Assembly (NCBI RefSeq): GCF_017551775.1
Contig: NZ_JAFZKX010000110.1
Span: forward strand, 48,992 to 112,991
Direction of reading: 5' to 3'
DNA: 64,000 nucleotides
DNA from: Fibrobacter sp.
GTDB lineage: Bacteria > Fibrobacterota > Fibrobacteria > Fibrobacterales > Fibrobacteraceae
This document shows positions 8,965 to 17,489 of the stretch, in pieces (position 1 is the first letter of the stretch; the number at the start of each line of letters is the position of its first letter). The position numbers and the translations under genes are program-made. The notes below the pieces were generated by a model. It was not told the DNA's origin and did no database searches. It worked only from the letters and a program-made list of their open reading frames with translations.

Positions 8965-10020
8965 ATGAAATATGGGTGTCTTCTTGCTGCTGTCGCAGGC
9001 TTGAGTCTTCAGGCGTGCCTTGTCGCATGCGACGGCGAAACTTCCAATTCCGCGAATTGCGAAACGGACTGCTTCGAAACGGTCGTGCGCGATTCTGTCG
9101 TCATTCGCGACTCCGTTGTCGTACGCGATTCGGTGGTTATCCGGGATTCCGTAGTCCTCCGCGATAGCGTGCGGCTCATCGACAGTTTGCGGATTTTGGA
9201 TAGCATTTACGTGAAGGATAGTATTCGCGTAAAGGACAGCGTCCATGTGAAAGACTGCATACGCATAATCGACAGCGTCGAAGTCGCGGACACCTCCGTC
9301 GATCGGAGGAGCCTTATCGCCCGCTATGTGGAACAGTCGGCGGTGAAGGAATTTGTCCCGCTGGAGTCGGTGCTCGGGAACCTGGCCGAAGACGAGAAGG
9401 TTATCGTATTGTTGCGCCATGCCGAACGCGGAGACGACTATTCTTCGACCGGCCCTCTGAACGATAACGGAAAGGAACAGTCCGAAGCTCTGGGCAAGAA
9501 GCTTGTCGGCGACCTGGATATTTATTATGCGGCATCGCATGCGACGCGCACGCTGCAGACTTGCACCTACATTGCCAAGGCCCGCGGCGAGAAGAATGCG
9601 GTCGTCGATACGATTGAACTTTTGGGCGGCCTCTGGTTCGTGAAGGATTCCGTCGTCTACAACAAGGCCAAGAAGGACCATGACGGAAGCTGGAACGTGA
9701 CTACCAAGTGGTTGTACGAGGGCTCGTATGCCGATGCGTTCTACGACGTGGCGCCGCGCAGTGCGGAATACCTGGATAGTATAATTATCCCGGCCATGGA
9801 AAAGTCAGGGAAGCGCATGGGACTCTTCATTTCGCACGACCTGGTTTTATTGCCGATCGTGGTCTATGTTTCGGACAGGAATATAGACATGAAATATTAC
9901 AAGTCGAGTTCGAAACGCTGGCTGAATTATCTTGCCGGCTTGGCGATTGTCCTGAAATCGGACGGGACGCTCGTCTTTTATGCGGTGAAGGGGCTCGATT
10001 CGGGAACGATGAAGAATTGA
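8965..10020 (+). CDS. Short lipoprotein with hexapeptide-repeat stalk and histidine phosphatase domain (array member 3)
   Basis: 351 residues from ATG 8965, preceded by GGGTGG. An in-frame GTG at 8959 and an out-of-frame ATG at 8955 fit the SD less well. Lipobox SLQACLVAC gives two candidate lipidated Cys. Residues ~40-111 are twelve hexapeptides of the form x-V/I-R/K-D-S-V/I. This replaces the long N-terminal modules of the neighbours, as if a simple stalk held the enzyme off the membrane. The phosphatase domain follows: LRHAERGDD at ~150 and ISHDL at ~293. The tail (NYLAGLAIV...KGLDSGTM) matches the other array members. Confidence 0.8.
   Translation: MKYGCLLAAVAGLSLQACLVACDGETSNSANCETDCFETVVRDSVVIRDSVVVRDSVVIRDSVVLRDSVRLIDSLRILDSIYVKDSIRVKDSVHVKDCIRIIDSVEVADTSVDRRSLIARYVEQSAVKEFVPLESVLGNLAEDEKVIVLLRHAERGDDYSSTGPLNDNGKEQSEALGKKLVGDLDIYYAASHATRTLQTCTYIAKARGEKNAVVDTIELLGGLWFVKDSVVYNKAKKDHDGSWNVTTKWLYEGSYADAFYDVAPRSAEYLDSIIIPAMEKSGKRMGLFISHDLVLLPIVVYVSDRNIDMKYYKSSSKRWLNYLAGLAIVLKSDGTLVFYAVKGLDSGTMKN
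9082..9297 (+). repeat. Twelve in-frame 18-nt units coding xV(R/K)DSV hexapeptides
   Basis: Hexads read VVRDSV, VIRDSV, VVRDSV, VIRDSV, VLRDSV, RLIDSL, RILDSI, YVKDSI, RVKDSV, HVKDCI, RIIDSV, EVADTS. Codons vary between units (GTCGTGCGC, GTCATTCGC, GTTGTCCGC...), so the protein pattern is selected, not merely a recent DNA expansion. Confidence 0.85.
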
Positions 10021-10051
10021 CCCAAAATGGAAAAAACTAGTATTTGAGTTA

Positions 10052-12181
10052 ATGAATAAAAATAGATGGTATGTTGGATGTTTGGCGGCCGCCATGGCTG
10101 TCGCGTTTGTCGTGGGTTGCGGCGGCGGTGAAAGCGTGGTGCCCGGTGAGGATGTTCCCGAAAAGACCTCCTTTTTTGATACGCTCATGGTGCAGGGGGC
10201 AGGCGACTTGCCCGGTTGCGACGGGAGCCGCGAGGGGCGCGCTTTTTTTGTCCGCAACGACAACCTTGCGCATTTCTGCGTGAACGGCGTGTGGCGCAAG
10301 GCAAGCGACTCGACGGACTTTAGCATTACCTGCAGCGACGGCTTTTTGCATGCGGTGGGGAAGGTTGTGCATGAACCGACGCCCATGCTGGATACGGTCC
10401 GCTATTCGGGCCTGTTGAACGCTTCGGTGCTGGGAACTGTGCAAAACGGCCCCTTCGTCTTCGGGGCTTCGGTTGCGCTTAGGAATTCCAACGAGAGCAA
10501 TTTTTATCGGAGCGATGATGCCTATTCTCCCATTGGGGAAGCCTGCGTGCTCGCAAATGATGGTCGCTATAGGCTAGAAGATATTACCACGAATTCGAAC
10601 TACGTGAAGATTTCTGCCACGGGTTATTACAGGAACATCGTTACGGGTAGAGTTTCCGATAACCCTGTGACACTTTCTGCGTTATCAAAGGTTGCGGGTT
10701 CCTTCGATGAGTTCGGCATTGCGGTGCTGACCCAGAACCGGGACTCCATAAATGTGAACGTGCTGACGCATCTGGAAATCCCGCGCATCGAACAGCTCGC
10801 GATGAACCACATTGAATTCGGTGCGGCAAAGGCGCAGGCGGAACGCGAAATCTTTGCGGCCTTCGGTATCGATACGGCGCAGCTCTACTCGCAGAACTTT
10901 TACACGGATGGCCGCATGGAAAAGCCTGTCGCCGAGGATTTGGACCTGGTCGGGAATACGGATTACAGTGCGGCGCTCCTCGCCATCGCGGCGATGCTTC
11001 AGGGTGACCGCAATGAAGGCGACATGATGAATTTCATCAACAACCTCGCCGAAGACATCAAGGGCGACGGCGTATGGAACGACCCGAACTGGAAAATCAA
11101 GATTGCGGACTGGGTCGTGGGCATGGATTCCAGCTGGAAGTATAACGACATCAGGAATAACGTGTCGGCATGGGGCGTGGGGCCAGTCCCGAATTTCGAA
11201 AAGTACATGCGGGCGTTCTTCCCGATTGCCTACGGGTTTGAACCGTGTGGCGCGTCGAATGCGGGGAAGGTCACCTACGTGAACCAGGGCCAGAGCGTTT
11301 ATTTCGCGAACGACTACGAGCATGCGGACCACTCGCGGGTGCGCTTCATCTGCGATGCGAACGGATTCCAGTGGCGCGTCGCGACCGCCATCGAGAAGGA
11401 TACCGCGGGCTTTGGCGCGGGTGAATACGACCGTGAAATTCGCGAAGGCCGCGTGAATCACGACACCTACTACATTTTCGATAGCGGCAAGTGGCGCGTC
11501 GCGACCCCGCAGGAGGCCGACGGCTTTACCGATATCGCGGAGGTGTATGCGAACCTCAAGTCTAACGAGAAGGCGGTATTCATCATCCGGCACAGCGAAC
11601 GCACGAATGATACGGGCCCGAGCGGCCACCTGACCGATAACGGGAAGAAGTATGCCCGCGAACTCGGGGAGCGCATTGCCGCCGTCGGCAAGGAAGATTT
11701 CTATTTCGGTTATTCGGGCTACACGCGCACGCAGGAAACCTGCGAGGGAATCGCGCAGGGCAAGGGACAGGCGAACTACAGCCTCGATGTCCTCCCGTAT
11801 ATGGACGGCGCCTGGTACGTGAAAGATGCCGACAAGGCCGACGCCTACGTGGATTCCGAAGGCGGTTGGGAAGTGTACTCCAGGTATGCCTTTACCGGTG
11901 CGTACGATGATGCGTTCTACGATTTGGAGACGCGCAGCGAACAGTTGCTCAAGGACGAGATTCTTGCGAATATCTCGAGCATGAAGCGCGTGAACGTCAT
12001 GTGCACGCACGATTACCTGGTGGTGCCGCTGCTCGCGTACACGACCGACGGACATGCGAACGTGCGCTATTACGAAAAATACCGCTGGGTCAATTACATG
12101 GCCGGAGTCGCGATGATTATCTCTGCCGACGGTTCCGTGCGCTATATTCCCGTGAAGGGACTTGACTCGGGAACGATGTAG
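10052..12181 (+). CDS. Lipoprotein with C-terminal histidine phosphatase domain (array member 4)
   Basis: 709 residues. Signal peptide ending in AFVVGCGGG, a lipobox. It has the same order of parts as member 2: CDGSREGRAFFV...FCVNGVWR motif, a QNGPFVFGASVALR carboxypeptidase-regulatory-like segment, a helical region with NVNVLTHLEIPRIEQL, a second RFICDANGFQWR motif, then the histidine phosphatase domain. Here the catalytic motif is IRHSERTND (~512-520) rather than RHAERGDD, and the second His is in CTHDY (~652). The final codons also contain a TTGACT hexamer that can be the -35 of the next gene's promoter. Confidence 0.8.
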   Translation: MNKNRWYVGCLAAAMAVAFVVGCGGGESVVPGEDVPEKTSFFDTLMVQGAGDLPGCDGSREGRAFFVRNDNLAHFCVNGVWRKASDSTDFSITCSDGFLHAVGKVVHEPTPMLDTVRYSGLLNASVLGTVQNGPFVFGASVALRNSNESNFYRSDDAYSPIGEACVLANDGRYRLEDITTNSNYVKISATGYYRNIVTGRVSDNPVTLSALSKVAGSFDEFGIAVLTQNRDSINVNVLTHLEIPRIEQLAMNHIEFGAAKAQAEREIFAAFGIDTAQLYSQNFYTDGRMEKPVAEDLDLVGNTDYSAALLAIAAMLQGDRNEGDMMNFINNLAEDIKGDGVWNDPNWKIKIADWVVGMDSSWKYNDIRNNVSAWGVGPVPNFEKYMRAFFPIAYGFEPCGASNAGKVTYVNQGQSVYFANDYEHADHSRVRFICDANGFQWRVATAIEKDTAGFGAGEYDREIREGRVNHDTYYIFDSGKWRVATPQEADGFTDIAEVYANLKSNEKAVFIIRHSERTNDTGPSGHLTDNGKKYARELGERIAAVGKEDFYFGYSGYTRTQETCEGIAQGKGQANYSLDVLPYMDGAWYVKDADKADAYVDSEGGWEVYSRYAFTGAYDDAFYDLETRSEQLLKDEILANISSMKRVNVMCTHDYLVVPLLAYTTDGHANVRYYEKYRWVNYMAGVAMIISADGSVRYIPVKGLDSGTM

Positions 12182-12189
12182 ACTATATT
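12162..12189 (+). promoter_or_regulatory. Predicted promoter for the Y-family polymerase gene, TTGACT-N16-TATATT
   Basis: TTGACT at 12162-12167 lies inside the last codons of the preceding lipoprotein gene. TATATT at 12184-12189 ends 6 nt before the GTG start at 12196. Transcription would begin at or next to the start codon, giving a leaderless message; no SD is present. Confidence 0.5.
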
Positions 12190-12195
12190 TCAAGT

Positions 12196-13584
12196 GTGGA
12201 AAATCGGACTTACGCAGCCATAGACTTGAAGTCTTTCTTTGCCTCGGTGGAATGCATCCTCCGGGGCATTGACCCGTTGAAGGCGAAGCTCGTGGTGGCC
12301 GACGAGAGCCGCACCGAGAAGACGATTTGCCTTGCGGTGACGCCTGCCCTGAAGGCTTACGGGATTCCGGGACGAGCCCGCCTTTTCGAGGTGAACCAGA
12401 AGTTGCGCGAGGTGGAGCGCCGCACGGGCGAGAAGGTCGAATATATAATTGCGAAGCCGCAGATGGCCAAGTATGTGGAGTATTCCACGAAGGTTTACAA
12501 CGTTTACCTGAAGTACGTGAGCGCCGAAGATATTCACGCCTATTCCATCGATGAATGTTTTTTGGACTTGACGCGTTATCTGAAATTGTATAAGAAGTCG
12601 GCGCGCGAATTGGTGAAGATGATTATCCAGGACGTATTTACGACCACGGGAATCACGGCGACGGGCGGAATCGGCACGAACCTTTACTTGTGCAAGATTG
12701 CGATGGATATCATGGCGAAGCACGTGGATGCCGACGCGGACGGCGTGCGCATTGCGGAACTTGACGAGATGAGTTACCGCGGGCAGCTCTGGTCGCACCA
12801 GCCGATAACGAGCTTTTGGCAGGTGGGCCGCGGGATTGCGGCGCGCCTTGAAAAATGCAACCTGAATGGTGGCCGGGGAATCCGAACGATGGGCGATATC
12901 GCGCGCGTGAGCGTGAAGAACCCTGATGCGCTGTACAAGATGTTCGGCGTGAATGCGGAAATCCTGATCGACCATGCATGGGGTTATGAACCCTGCTCGA
13001 TTGCCGATATCAAGAAGGCGAAACCCCGGAGCCGCAGTACCGGCGAGGGCCAGGTTCTGCAAGACCCGTACAGCTTCGAGAAGGCGCGCCTCGTGGTGCG
13101 CGAGATGGTCGATACCGTCTCGATGGCGCTGGTCGAGCACAACCTGGTCGCGAAGGGAATGGTGCTTACGGTGGGCTACGACCGCGAAAATGTGGACAAG
13201 GGAATTTACCGCGGCGAGACTGTGGTGGATTATTACGGACGCACGATTCCGAAGCCCGCTCACGGCACGGCATCCCTCGGGCATTATTCCAGTTCGCAGT
13301 CCGCTTTTGCCGAAGCGGTGATGAACCTTTATGACCGCATCGTGAACCCTGCGCTTACGGTGCGTCGCCTGAACCTCGTGGCAATTGACGTGGTGGACGA
13401 AAGCAACGAAGGTTTCGACCTGTTCACCGACGTGCAGAAGCAAGAACGTGAAAAGAAGCGTTTGAAGGCGGAACTCATGATAAAGAAGCGTTTTGGCAAG
13501 AACGCCATCGTGAAGGGCATGGACTTGCAGGAAGGCGCCACCACCGTCGAACGCAACGGGCAAATCGGAGGCCACCGTGCGTGA
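12196..13584 (+). CDS. Y-family DNA polymerase (UvrX/YqjW-like)
   Basis: 462 residues. AAIDLKSFFASVECIL at the N terminus holds the first metal-binding Asp, and YSIDECFLDLT near 115-125 the Asp-Glu pair of Y-family palms. GGIGTNLYLCKIAMDIMAK is the thumb-side segment, followed by a little-finger domain. Y-family enzymes copy past DNA lesions. Lacking a C-terminal zinc or PCNA-like motif and being paired with a YolD-like gene, it resembles the UvrX/YqjW group known from Firmicutes and their phages rather than DinB. The GTG start has no SD. Confidence 0.88.
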   Translation: MENRTYAAIDLKSFFASVECILRGIDPLKAKLVVADESRTEKTICLAVTPALKAYGIPGRARLFEVNQKLREVERRTGEKVEYIIAKPQMAKYVEYSTKVYNVYLKYVSAEDIHAYSIDECFLDLTRYLKLYKKSARELVKMIIQDVFTTTGITATGGIGTNLYLCKIAMDIMAKHVDADADGVRIAELDEMSYRGQLWSHQPITSFWQVGRGIAARLEKCNLNGGRGIRTMGDIARVSVKNPDALYKMFGVNAEILIDHAWGYEPCSIADIKKAKPRSRSTGEGQVLQDPYSFEKARLVVREMVDTVSMALVEHNLVAKGMVLTVGYDRENVDKGIYRGETVVDYYGRTIPKPAHGTASLGHYSSSQSAFAEAVMNLYDRIVNPALTVRRLNLVAIDVVDESNEGFDLFTDVQKQEREKKRLKAELMIKKRFGKNAIVKGMDLQEGATTVERNGQIGGHRA

Positions 13585-13798
13585 CGATTACAAGGACATC
13601 ATCGACTTGCCGTATCCACGGAACGACTGGAACTTTCTCATGAAGCATCCGCGCATGAGCGTGGCGGACCGTGCGAAGATTTTCCACCCGTTTGCGGCGT
13701 TGCGCGGGCATTCCGAGGCGTTGGACGCTACGGCGGAACGCAAGCAAGATGCGGTCGAGAACGAGCTTACGCTGGATGACCAGAATTTTGGTGCCTAA
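13577..13798 (+). CDS. YolD-like small protein
   Basis: 73 residues, GTG start with a good SD (GGAGG, 5-nt spacer) placed inside the polymerase gene, which it overlaps by 8 nt. The sequence KHPRMSVADRAKIFHPFAALRGHSEAL is the YolD-like family core (in Firmicutes, 'KHPxMSxxDRAxxFxPFAAL'). Genes of this family habitually follow UvrX-type polymerases, probably as an accessory factor. Tight translational coupling here supports the same pairing. Confidence 0.85.
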   Translation: MRDDYKDIIDLPYPRNDWNFLMKHPRMSVADRAKIFHPFAALRGHSEALDATAERKQDAVENELTLDDQNFGA

Positions 13799-13940
13799 AT
13801 TTGATGCGTAGTTTTTTTGCGGAATTTTCGTTATAGTAAAAATCTATAGCAATCTATAAGAAAGTAGTATTGGTTATGGCCTTGTGCTATACCCCCCGTT
13901 TTTTTATTTTTGTGCCGCCTTTCTAACATGGAGGTGTTGT

Positions 13941-15170
13941 ATGGAAAAACGCACGGGTCTCTTTTCAAACGGAATTATCTGGTTCGGAGTCGCCATCTCG
14001 GTTTCGGAAATCGAGGCGGGCATCGAAATCGGTGCCGCGTCTGCACCGGGTTCCCTGTGGCTCCCGCTGATTCTCGGTCACGTCTTGGGTGGCGTCTTGC
14101 TCTTTTTCGTGGGCCTTATCGGGGCGCGTGTCCGCCTGAACGCGATGGAGACGACCGCATCTACGTTCGGCAAGTACGGTTCCAAGTTCTTCGCTGCGCT
14201 GAACGTGTTCCAGCTGCTCGCTTGGGTGGCCGTGCTGAATGCGCAAGGTGCTTCGGCTTTGGCGGGCCTCAACCTGCCCATTTCTTTCCCGCTCACGTGC
14301 GTCATCCTTGCGGTGTTTATCGCCGTCTGGGTTTTCGTGGGGCTCAAGCGTTCCGCGAACGTGACGACGGTCGTGATGGCGGCGCTCGCGATATTGCTTG
14401 CTGTTCTTTCCGTGAAGTTGTTCGGACTCAATGGCGCCGAAGGCACGGCCGTCGCCGGCAATGTTGCCGGGGCCGCCGCTGGCAGCGCCACGCTTCTCAG
14501 CTTCTGGAACATCTTCGAGATTTCCATCGCCATGCCCATCTCGTGGCTGCCGGTAATTTCGGACTACACGAAGGATGTTGAAAAACCGGTGAAGGCTACG
14601 GCGGTTTCCGCGGCGGCCTACACGTTCGCGAGCCTCTGGATGTACATTCTCGGCATACAGATTGCGGGTATCGGTACCGGCACCAGCATCGCGCAGGCCA
14701 TTCTCCTCGCGGGTCTCGGCATCCCGGGCATCATCATCGTAGTGCTTTCTACCATCACGACGAATTTCCTTGCGGCAAATTCTGCGGGTGAATCCTCGAA
14801 GGCGATTTACGGCAAGATCAACCCGAAAATCGCGGGCGTCGTAGTGAGCCTCCTGAGTGCGGCTCTCGCCATTTCGGGAATCATGGAACACTACATCAGC
14901 TTCCTCTACCTCATCGCTTCTGTGTTCGCGCCCATGGCAGCCGTGTTGCTCGTGTCGTTCTACTTCGGGAATGATGCCGTGCGCGGTTCTAGCGCGACGG
15001 GCAAGGCTTTCTGGCTCTGGAACTTTTTCGCATGGTTTGCGGGCTTTGCCGTGTACCAGGTGGCCGCACACCTCGATTCCGTCACGCTCGGCCCCACGCT
15101 TCTCGCTGTCGTTGTGTCGGTGGCTCTTGCTTACGGTCGTGTGCTGTTCGTATCCCGCCGCATCTCGTAA
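13941..15170 (+). CDS. cytX: NCS1-family transporter, CytX-like (hydroxymethylpyrimidine or related base)
   Basis: 409 residues with about twelve membrane helices. The N-terminal GIIWFGVAISVSEIEAGIEIGA and the internal FWNIFEISIAMPISWLPVISDYTKD follow the CytX branch of nucleobase:cation symporters, which brings in hydroxymethylpyrimidine for thiamine synthesis. The ATG at 13941 has GGAGGT 5 nt upstream; longer in-frame extensions lack an SD. It leads a likely operon with a PdxY/ThiD-type kinase (73-nt gap) and a radical SAM gene, consistent with vitamin salvage. I looked for a TPP riboswitch upstream and saw none. Substrate is inferred. Confidence 0.75.
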   Translation: MEKRTGLFSNGIIWFGVAISVSEIEAGIEIGAASAPGSLWLPLILGHVLGGVLLFFVGLIGARVRLNAMETTASTFGKYGSKFFAALNVFQLLAWVAVLNAQGASALAGLNLPISFPLTCVILAVFIAVWVFVGLKRSANVTTVVMAALAILLAVLSVKLFGLNGAEGTAVAGNVAGAAAGSATLLSFWNIFEISIAMPISWLPVISDYTKDVEKPVKATAVSAAAYTFASLWMYILGIQIAGIGTGTSIAQAILLAGLGIPGIIIVVLSTITTNFLAANSAGESSKAIYGKINPKIAGVVVSLLSAALAISGIMEHYISFLYLIASVFAPMAAVLLVSFYFGNDAVRGSSATGKAFWLWNFFAWFAGFAVYQVAAHLDSVTLGPTLLAVVVSVALAYGRVLFVSRRIS

Positions 15171-15243
15171 AGAGATAATTGATTGGATTCTATCGCGACA
15201 CTGCGTTTCGCTCCAGAATGACATTTTCTAAATTTGGATTGCT

Positions 15244-16074
15244 ATGCCTCAGAAAAAAATCGCTCTCATCAACGATATCACTGGTTTCGGCCGCTGCTCG
15301 GTCGCCGTCATGGCGCCCGTCATCTCGGCCATGAAAATCCAGGCGGTTGCCGTCCCCACGGCAATACTTTCGACGCATACGCAGTTCCCCAAGTATTTCT
15401 TTGACGATTACACCCCCAAGATGCGTGACTACATCCAGACCTACAAAGATCTGGACATGAGTTTCGACGCCATCGCGACAGGGTTTCTCGGCTCCGAAGA
15501 GCAGGTGGACATCGTCATCGATTTCATCAAGACTTTCAAGAAAGAAGGCGTGTTCACGCTGGTCGACCCGGTGATGGGCGACTACGGCAGACTCTACGAA
15601 ACCTACACGCCGACCTTGTGCGAAAAGATGCGCGCGCTCGTGCATTACGCCGACCTCTTGACGCCGAACCTCACCGAACTCTGCTCGCTCACGGGTTCCG
15701 ATTACCGCGACGGGAACCTCACCCTCGCCGAAATCGAGAACATGTGCAAGACGCTTGCTGAACAGGGCCCCGAACACATCGTCGTTACGGGCATCCATTA
15801 CAGCAAAACGCAGATCATGAATTACGTGTACAGCAAGGGCGAGGAACCGAAAATCGTCATGGCCGACCGCATCGGCGGTGACCGCAGCGGAACGGGTGAC
15901 GTCATCAGCGCGGTGATTGCCGGAATGTACCTGAACGGCCACGACTTCTACGAATCGGTGAAGAAGGCCGCAGAATTTGCATCCAAGTGCATCGGGTATT
16001 GTGTACAGAATAACGTTCCGGAACACTGGGGCTTGAGCGTCGAAATGTACCTTCGCGACCTCATCGAAGATTAA
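15244..16074 (+). CDS. pdxY: Pyridoxamine/pyridoxal kinase-like protein (PdxY/ThiD superfamily)
   Basis: 276 residues of the ribokinase-like fold. N-terminal LINDITGFGRCSVAVMAPVISAM, central DPVMGDYG, and GGDRSGTGDVISAVI near 218-230, which holds the anion hole and catalytic Asp (GTGD). Residues around TPNLTELCSLTG are typical of PdxY-type kinases. It would phosphorylate pyridoxal/pyridoxamine. Because a CytX-like gene precedes it, hydroxymethylpyrimidine is an alternative substrate. No SD; a TAAATT hexamer ends 9 nt before the ATG, so it may also have its own promoter. Confidence 0.8.
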   Translation: MPQKKIALINDITGFGRCSVAVMAPVISAMKIQAVAVPTAILSTHTQFPKYFFDDYTPKMRDYIQTYKDLDMSFDAIATGFLGSEEQVDIVIDFIKTFKKEGVFTLVDPVMGDYGRLYETYTPTLCEKMRALVHYADLLTPNLTELCSLTGSDYRDGNLTLAEIENMCKTLAEQGPEHIVVTGIHYSKTQIMNYVYSKGEEPKIVMADRIGGDRSGTGDVISAVIAGMYLNGHDFYESVKKAAEFASKCIGYCVQNNVPEHWGLSVEMYLRDLIED

Positions 16075-16083
16075 GGGGGCATA

Positions 16084-16743
16084 ATGATTGTTTATACAGT
16101 TACAGGAACCGTCGGACAGGCGGGCTATTTGGATATCGCCAACAGCGGCGACATTGCCGGCAAGAACATCTACGTGAACATGACGAACCGTTGCCCGTGC
16201 AACTGCGTGTTTTGCCTGCGCCAGACGAAGAAGATGATGGAAGGCAATACGCTCTGGCTCAAGGGCGGCGACCCGAGTGTTGACCAGGTGATGGAAATCT
16301 TCGACGCCTACGATTTGAACGTCATCAACGAATTGATTTTCTGCGGATACGGCGAGCCGCTGGAGCGCCTTTACGACGTGTGCAGCGTGATCGACAAGCT
16401 CAAGGCGAAGTATCCGAACTTGAAAATCCGCCTCAATACGAACGGGCTTGCGAACCTGATCCACGGCAAGGACATCACGCCTGAACTTGAAGGGCGCTTC
16501 GACACCGTCTCGATTTCGTTGAACGCCCCGAACGCCGAGGAATTCTTGGCGCTTACGCGTTCCAAGTTCGGCATCAAGTCTTACGATGCTCTCAAGGAAT
16601 TCGCCGTGCTTGCGAAAGGCCATGTGAAAAACGTCGTCATGACGGTGGTCGAGAAGGTGATGCCCGAAGAAAAAATCGAGATTTGCCGCAAATTGTGCGA
16701 TGAACTCGGCGTCACGTTGCGCGTCAGGCCTTTTGAATCTTAA
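16084..16743 (+). CDS. TatD-linked radical SAM protein
   Basis: 219 residues. The cluster motif CPCNCVFC (C37-x3-C41-x2-C44) binds the 4Fe-4S cluster with SAM. IFCGYGEPLERL is the GGE-equivalent strand. The short length and the opening MIVYTVTG...GQAGYLDIANSGD.. NIYVNMTNRCPCNCVFCLR match the TIGR04038 group of radical SAM proteins often fused or linked to TatD nucleases. Function unknown. It starts 9 nt after the kinase, with an AGGGGG SD, so it is in the same operon. No TatD gene is in the window. Confidence 0.75.
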   Translation: MIVYTVTGTVGQAGYLDIANSGDIAGKNIYVNMTNRCPCNCVFCLRQTKKMMEGNTLWLKGGDPSVDQVMEIFDAYDLNVINELIFCGYGEPLERLYDVCSVIDKLKAKYPNLKIRLNTNGLANLIHGKDITPELEGRFDTVSISLNAPNAEEFLALTRSKFGIKSYDALKEFAVLAKGHVKNVVMTVVEKVMPEEKIEICRKLCDELGVTLRVRPFES

Positions 16744-16769
16744 ATTTTAATCTGGTGCGGAGAATGACG

Positions 16770-17426
16770 ATGCTGCGATTGATTGTGATATGCTTGGCGG
16801 TGGCGCTCGCCTGTACGAACTCTTTTGCGGCGAAGTCCGGCGCAAAGTCTAAATCTGCGAAAAATGTTCCCGCAAAATCGAAGCCCGCGAAGGCCAAGAG
16901 TCTCGAGTTCAAGGACCCGCGTGACAAGCAGACTTACCGTCTGGTGAAAATCGGTGACCGCACTTGGTTCGGCGACAATCTGAACTTCAAGTCCGAAGGC
17001 AGCTACTGCCTCGATGACGACGAAAACAACTGCATGGCCTATGGCCGCCTTTATTCCTGGGAAGCCGCCCGCAGCGCATGCCCTTCCGGTTTCCGCCTGC
17101 CGAAACACGAAGATTTCGAGAGCCTCTGGAATGCCGCGGGTGCCGACTACAATGCGGGTTACCTGCTCAAGACGACCTACGGCTGGAAGGGCGACACCAA
17201 CGGCAACGATACGCTCAAGTTTGCGGCGATGCCCGCCGGCAACCGCTTCGACGACGCCACGTACGGCAACCTCGCCAAGTTCGCCTTTTTCTGGAGCGCG
17301 GACGATGCACTGGAAGATATCGGGCAGGGCGAAGCGCGCGTTTGGTACCTGACGAACAAGTCGATGGCCTTCGGTTATACGTCGAAGGCGAAGAATTTCG
17401 GTTTTTCCGTACGTTGTGTAAAGTAA
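16770..17426 (+). CDS. Secreted FISUMP-domain protein
   Basis: 218 residues from ATG 16770 (CGGAGA 7 nt upstream; earlier in-frame starts at 16755 and 16764 fit worse). Signal peptide MLRLIVICLAVALACTNSFA, then a Lys/Ala/Ser-rich stretch, then a FISUMP domain: RDKQTYRLVKIGDRTWFGDNLN, NNCMAYGRLYSWEAA, CPSGFRLPKHEDFESL, and the closing FSVRCVK. The fold is related to sulfatase-modifying/C-type-lectin-like proteins; its function in Fibrobacter is not established. A single-domain member, unlike the large lipoproteins at 25-35 kb. Confidence 0.85.
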   Translation: MLRLIVICLAVALACTNSFAAKSGAKSKSAKNVPAKSKPAKAKSLEFKDPRDKQTYRLVKIGDRTWFGDNLNFKSEGSYCLDDDENNCMAYGRLYSWEAARSACPSGFRLPKHEDFESLWNAAGADYNAGYLLKTTYGWKGDTNGNDTLKFAAMPAGNRFDDATYGNLAKFAFFWSADDALEDIGQGEARVWYLTNKSMAFGYTSKAKNFGFSVRCVK

Positions 17427-17489
17427 GTCCTGCGATTGCCGCGGCTTGATGCCCGTGGTGTGCCTTTCACATTTGTTAGATTTTAGCAT

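Noticed and set aside
13799..13940. Possible TPP or other riboswitch upstream of the CytX-like gene
   Set aside because: No CTGAGA or other TPP-core segments could be found; only AT-rich sequence with repeated TCTATA and a good SD.
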